Assembly (NCBI GenBank): GCA_016281165.1
Contig: JAEEIC010000097.1
Location: forward strand, 1 to 8,382
Length of the DNA: 8,382 bases
Direction: 5' to 3'
DNA from: Bacillota bacterium
GTDB taxonomy: Bacteria; Bacillota; Clostridia; Peptostreptococcales; Anaerovoracaceae
In this document: positions 5,470 through 8,382 of the stretch, piece by piece
Position numbering within the stretch: the stretch's first letter is position 1
How the letters are laid out: the number at the start of each line of letters is the position of its first letter
The notes under the pieces: generated by a model
Databases searched by the model: none
The model's input: the letters and a program-made list of their open reading frames with translations, nothing else
Told to the model about the DNA's origin: nothing
Made by a program: the position numbers and the translations under genes

Positions 5470-8382
5470 TTATTCGTATTTTATGGTCAGGGTCTCCTGG
5501 GAACCGTATTTGGTGAACATGGTCTTTCCGTCGAACTCGGTCACGGTCCAGCCGAAGTCCTTGGTCGAGGCCTTGCCGTTGACGACGGCCTGCATCATGC
5601 CGCCGCTTAAGAAACTGATCTTGACCGAGCCGCTGCCCTGGGCGATCCCGGCCGCCATGTTGACCTGGAAGAGCCGCGACTCGGAGCCGGCTTCCTTCTT
5701 CACCTTAGCAGCTTTGTCCAGGGACATCACCATGTCGTTGCCGTCCCGGTACCAGATGTTGGCGTCGCAGGAGAACTCGGAGGCGTCGAGATACTCGGCA
5801 AAGCACAGCCTCGCTCCCAGCGAGCCCGCGATGTCCTTGTCGTAGAGAGCGTAATCGGTATCAGTCATAAAGGAGCTGATCTTGAGGCCGCCCCCAAGAA
5901 GGGCGCCCTCCGCCCTCGCGCTCTGCTTGATGACAGCGGCGCTGGCTCCCGACATCTGGTCCTCGCGGCAGAAGACGTAAGCGTTCTCGCGCCTGAAGCT
6001 CTCCGCGTTCTGCAGCACCGATCTCGCCCCCTCCTGGCTCTGGTAGACGAAATCGCAGTGGTAGAAGAGGCTCATGGGCATGCGGTATTTGGCCGACATG
6101 TCGGACCTCTCGTAGGGAGTATAGAGCAGGACGGCGTTGTTCTGTATCAGCAGGGTCTCTTTGCCTTTGTCCACGAGGAAGAAGGGCAGATCGACCACGT
6201 TCTCCTCGGCGTACTGCGGCGGGGTCACGAAGCCGTCGGAGGAGGCGAAGCCGGACTGCCACAGAAGGCCCGCCTTCCAGATCGAGAGCTGGGTCTGGGT
6301 CTCGGAGAGCCCGCTGGTATACCAGGTGTGCTGATTGGCCCCGGTGCCCGTAAGGTCGGCGCCGTAGGTCTCCTCCAAAGCCTTCCTGTGGGCTTCGAGC
6401 TCCCAGGCCTCGCGCTCAGCGGAAGATCCGGCAGTAGTATAGAAATGCATGCCCAGGTAAAGGTCTTTTTGTTTGCAGTAATCGATCTGCTCCTGCAGCT
6501 GCTCCCTGGCGGGGAAGCAGGGATCGTCGATGGGATAGGCGAGACCGTATTCCATATTGCCGACCACGAGGTCCTTTTTGCCGTCGCCGTTGAGATCGGC
6601 CATGTACGGGCAGGCGTAATTGCCGAACTTGATATTGTTGCTGCCCTTGTAATTGAGCTCGCTGCCGGTCACGAAGCTGCCGAACTTGAAGTTGCTGCCG
6701 TTGTTCAGCAGGACTCCCACATAGCCCTGGTAGGTGCCGATGACTATGTCCTCCCTGCCGTCTCCGTTCCAGTCGCAGAGAGCGGGAGCCAGCCACTTTC
6801 CGAAGCCGGCGTTGGCGCAGACGTTGGATATGTCGAGGCTCTCGGCCTTGCCGTTCAGTATCCTTCTGCTGAAGGCGTAGAAATCGGGCTCGCTGCCGTC
6901 GGTGTAGTAGATGATCATGTTCCCGACGTCGGAACCGATGATGAGATCGGTGGTCCTGTCGCCGTTCATGTCGCCGAAGCGGGCCATGACCTGGCCCCTG
7001 ATCCCGGTATCCATCCAGACCTCGAAGGGCGCGTACTTTCTGATGCTCAGGCACTTGGCCCAGTAGAGCTTCCCGTCCCCCGCCCCGCTGACGATATCGA
7101 GCATGCCGTCGCCGTTGACGTCGAAGAACACGGGGGAGGAATAACCGTAGGCGGTCCTGGCCGCGGTGGTGAGGGGATTGCCCTTGTTGTCATTGAAGAT
7201 CTGCGCGGCTTCGGTCGCGAACCTGCCGTTCACCGTGCCGACGCCGTGGTAATAGTAGATCTGCCCGTCGCGGCTGCCGCAGAACATGTCGAGCTTTCCG
7301 TCGCCGTCGTAGTCGGAGACGGAGGGGAAGGCCATGCTCTTGTGGACCGTGTCGTCCACGAAATAGCTGGTCTCGTCGATGTCGTAGCTCTGTTTTATCC
7401 ACCTGCCGCCGGCCGCCACGTGCTTTCCGGAGGAATAGGCGCTCTCGTTCAGGTCGAACTCGAAGCTGTAGCCCGCGCCCGGGTCCTCGTTGAGCAGGTA
7501 GCTCACGCTCTCGGCCTTGAGGAACCACTGGTAGCTGCTCCTGACCACGGTGAAGCTGGGCACCTGCTGGTACTCTTTGCAGAGCTCGCCGAAGGTGATG
7601 AGGGCCCCGTGCTCGATGCCGGTGATCTCCTCGATATGGTTCTCCCAGCTCATGGCGGGGGAACCGAAGTAACCGTAGGTCTTCTCCAGGGCGAAGCCGT
7701 ACTTCTGCTTGGAGACGTACTTGGCGAAACCGTTGTATACGAGCATGTTGAAGCTGGCGGTGGAGCTGGCGAAGCCCCCGGCCGCCTCTTTTCCGCTCTT
7801 CATGGTGAAGCTGCCGCCCATGTAATAGTTGGGAAGCAGAGGATTGGTGAGGAACACGGTCCCCTTTTCGCAGCGGCACATGGCATAGGCGCTGACGCCG
7901 TTGAGGCTCAGCATGGGAACGATGTCTCCCCCTCTGACGCCCCAGCCGTAGTCCTTTTGGGCCAGCTTGTCGTACTCGTCGTAGCCCTTGTAGAGCTCGG
8001 CGTAGTCGGCGACGACGCCCGCGAGCTCGGCAAGATCGGCGCCCGTCTCTTCGGCGGTCAGGTCCGCGGTGGAGCCGGCGAACCTCACGAACTCGGCGCC
8101 GCCGAAGAACCCCGCCTCAAAGCAGTCGTAGAGGCCGTTGGGCACCATGACGTAGCCGCCCTCCTTCACGTAGGTCCTGACTCTTTCCAGGGCGGTGTCG
8201 GCCCCGGGAGCCGCCAGGGACTCGTCAAGGTAGAGGAGGTCGTATGCGTTCAGAAAGCCTTCTTTTGAATAGTCCGAAGACTTCGAGAAGTCCAAAAGCT
8301 CGGTGCTGAAGCCCAGAAGGGTCGGCTGCGTAAGATAAGTGTAGCTCTCCGGCTGCGCTTTGGGCTTGTAGCAGACCACCGC
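5470..8382 (-). CDS. Large FG-GAP/VCBS repeat protein with GATase-like and deacetylase-like segments (start outside window)
   Basis: The frame is open to the right edge. The GTG at 8379 is only the first possible start and has no visible ribosome site, so the true N-terminus and any signal peptide are missing. Numbering from it gives 969 residues. Segment 1 (about 1-235) has alternating strands and helices with DLLYLDE, YVKEGGYVMVPNG and EKGTVFLTNP, like the GATase/ThuA-type domain of some glycan enzymes. Segment 2 (about 243-295, ITFGELCKEYQQVPSFTVV) and segment 4 (about 625-760, YLGMHFYTTAG and GTGANQHTWYTSG) look like the two parts of a polysaccharide-deacetylase-like barrel. Neither the TFDD nor the HxxxH motif is present. 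Between them lies a block of five FG-GAP calcium loops (356-603). The last 70 residues look like a beta-sandwich. Such proteins usually act outside the cell or at its surface on polysaccharides; here that is inferred. The FG-GAP call is strong, the others weak. It is upstream of the M20 gene. Confidence 0.8.
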   Translation of the reverse strand, partial: AVVCYKPKAQPESYTYLTQPTLLGFSTELLDFSKSSDYSKEGFLNAYDLLYLDESLAAPGADTALERVRTYVKEGGYVMVPNGLYDCFEAGFFGGAEFVRFAGSTADLTAEETGADLAELAGVVADYAELYKGYDEYDKLAQKDYGWGVRGGDIVPMLSLNGVSAYAMCRCEKGTVFLTNPLLPNYYMGGSFTMKSGKEAAGGFASSTASFNMLVYNGFAKYVSKQKYGFALEKTYGYFGSPAMSWENHIEEITGIEHGALITFGELCKEYQQVPSFTVVRSSYQWFLKAESVSYLLNEDPGAGYSFEFDLNESAYSSGKHVAAGGRWIKQSYDIDETSYFVDDTVHKSMAFPSVSDYDGDGKLDMFCGSRDGQIYYYHGVGTVNGRFATEAAQIFNDNKGNPLTTAARTAYGYSSPVFFDVNGDGMLDIVSGAGDGKLYWAKCLSIRKYAPFEVWMDTGIRGQVMARFGDMNGDRTTDLIIGSDVGNMIIYYTDGSEPDFYAFSRRILNGKAESLDISNVCANAGFGKWLAPALCDWNGDGREDIVIGTYQGYVGVLLNNGSNFKFGSFVTGSELNYKGSNNIKFGNYACPYMADLNGDGKKDLVVGNMEYGLAYPIDDPCFPAREQLQEQIDYCKQKDLYLGMHFYTTAGSSAEREAWELEAHRKALEETYGADLTGTGANQHTWYTSGLSETQTQLSIWKAGLLWQSGFASSDGFVTPPQYAEENVVDLPFFLVDKGKETLLIQNNAVLLYTPYERSDMSAKYRMPMSLFYHCDFVYQSQEGARSVLQNAESFRRENAYVFCREDQMSGASAAVIKQSARAEGALLGGGLKISSFMTDTDYALYDKDIAGSLGARLCFAEYLDASEFSCDANIWYRDGNDMVMSLDKAAKVKKEAGSESRLFQVNMAAGIAQGSGSVKISFLSGGMMQAVVNGKASTKDFGWTVTEFDGKTMFTKYGSQETLTIKYE
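6571..7314 (-). repeat. Five FG-GAP (VCBS) calcium-loop repeats within the large protein
   Basis: Each repeat has a D-x-[DN]-G-D-x-x-x-D loop: DYDGDGKLD (7288-7314), DVNGDGMLD (7096-7122), DMNGDRTTD (6946-6972), DWNGDGRED (6748-6774) and DLNGDGKKD (6571-6597). Each is followed by a short beta strand such as DIVSG, DLIIG, DIVIG or DLVVG. Spacing is 50-66 residues, as for propeller blades. The third loop has lost the second glycine (R-T-T). Such loops bind calcium and build beta-propellers. Five are clear; a full propeller of six or seven blades would need degenerate ones nearby. Confidence 0.88.

Noticed and set aside
6058..8268. 736-codon open frame on the plus strand opposite the FG-GAP gene
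   Set aside because: It is rich in low-complexity G, A, V, E, H and D runs and lacks domain motifs and a ribosome site. It mirrors the codon bias of the minus-strand gene, whose FG-GAP repeats are unmistakable.
8377..8379. GTG as the start of the FG-GAP gene
   Set aside because: The frame is open through the window edge with no upstream ribosome site visible, and a surface protein of this type should begin with a signal peptide, which is absent here.

Overview
The window (8382 bp) carries five protein-coding genes: two run off its ends, three are complete, and all look intact. GC is fairly high, Shine-Dalgarno sequences are strong (AAGGAGG at 5-6 nt), intergenic DNA is AT-rich, and there is an anion symporter plus a small Crp/Fnr regulator. 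This fits an anaerobic, fermentative bacterium of the Firmicutes/Synergistota type. That assignment is a guess from style, because no rRNA, tRNA or other marker gene is present.

Left part (1-3184, minus strand): an apparent three-gene operon read right to left. It encodes a divergent DASS/SLC13-type anion symporter (1718-3184), an M24 (creatinase/prolidase fold) hydrolase whose metal-ligand positions are mostly replaced (468-1649), and the N-terminal half of a D-2-hydroxyacid dehydrogenase (1-454, running off the left edge). An 11-bp perfect hairpin lies between the first two genes, and only 13 nt separate the last two. The simplest reading is uptake of a carboxylated compound, its cleavage by the M24-fold enzyme, and oxidation or reduction of a 2-keto/2-hydroxy acid product. 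The substrate cannot be named from sequence.

Centre (3185-4287): a 448-bp divergent control region, then a plus-strand Crp/Fnr-family regulator (3633-4202) with its own rho-independent terminator (4259-4287). The control region holds a 24-bp perfect palindrome whose core, TGTAT-N6-ATACA, has the geometry of a CRP box with a changed half-site. It also holds a separate TGTATCAT half-site 32 bp away, a good sigma70 promoter for the regulator overlapped by a second palindrome (TGACCGCGGTCA), and a GC-rich leader hairpin followed by six T. The regulator's recognition helix keeps the two arginines of CRP but has Val where CRP has Glu181, which suits the altered box. A local circuit controlling both the regulator and the transporter operon is therefore plausible.

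Right part (4282-8382, minus strand): a large protein that runs off the right edge (5470-8382), followed 50-57 nt later by an M20 peptidase of the peptidase-T-like group (4282-5412). The large protein has a GATase-like N-terminal segment, five FG-GAP/VCBS calcium-loop repeats, and flanking segments that look like the two halves of a polysaccharide-deacetylase-like barrel without its usual catalytic motifs. The M20 gene converges on the regulator gene, and the terminator T-run overlaps its stop codon.

No mobile element, CRISPR array, phage gene, tRNA or rRNA was seen. The points most worth following are the regulator/palindrome pairing, the metal-site-degenerate M24 enzyme in a transporter-dehydrogenase operon, and the unusual architecture of the FG-GAP protein.
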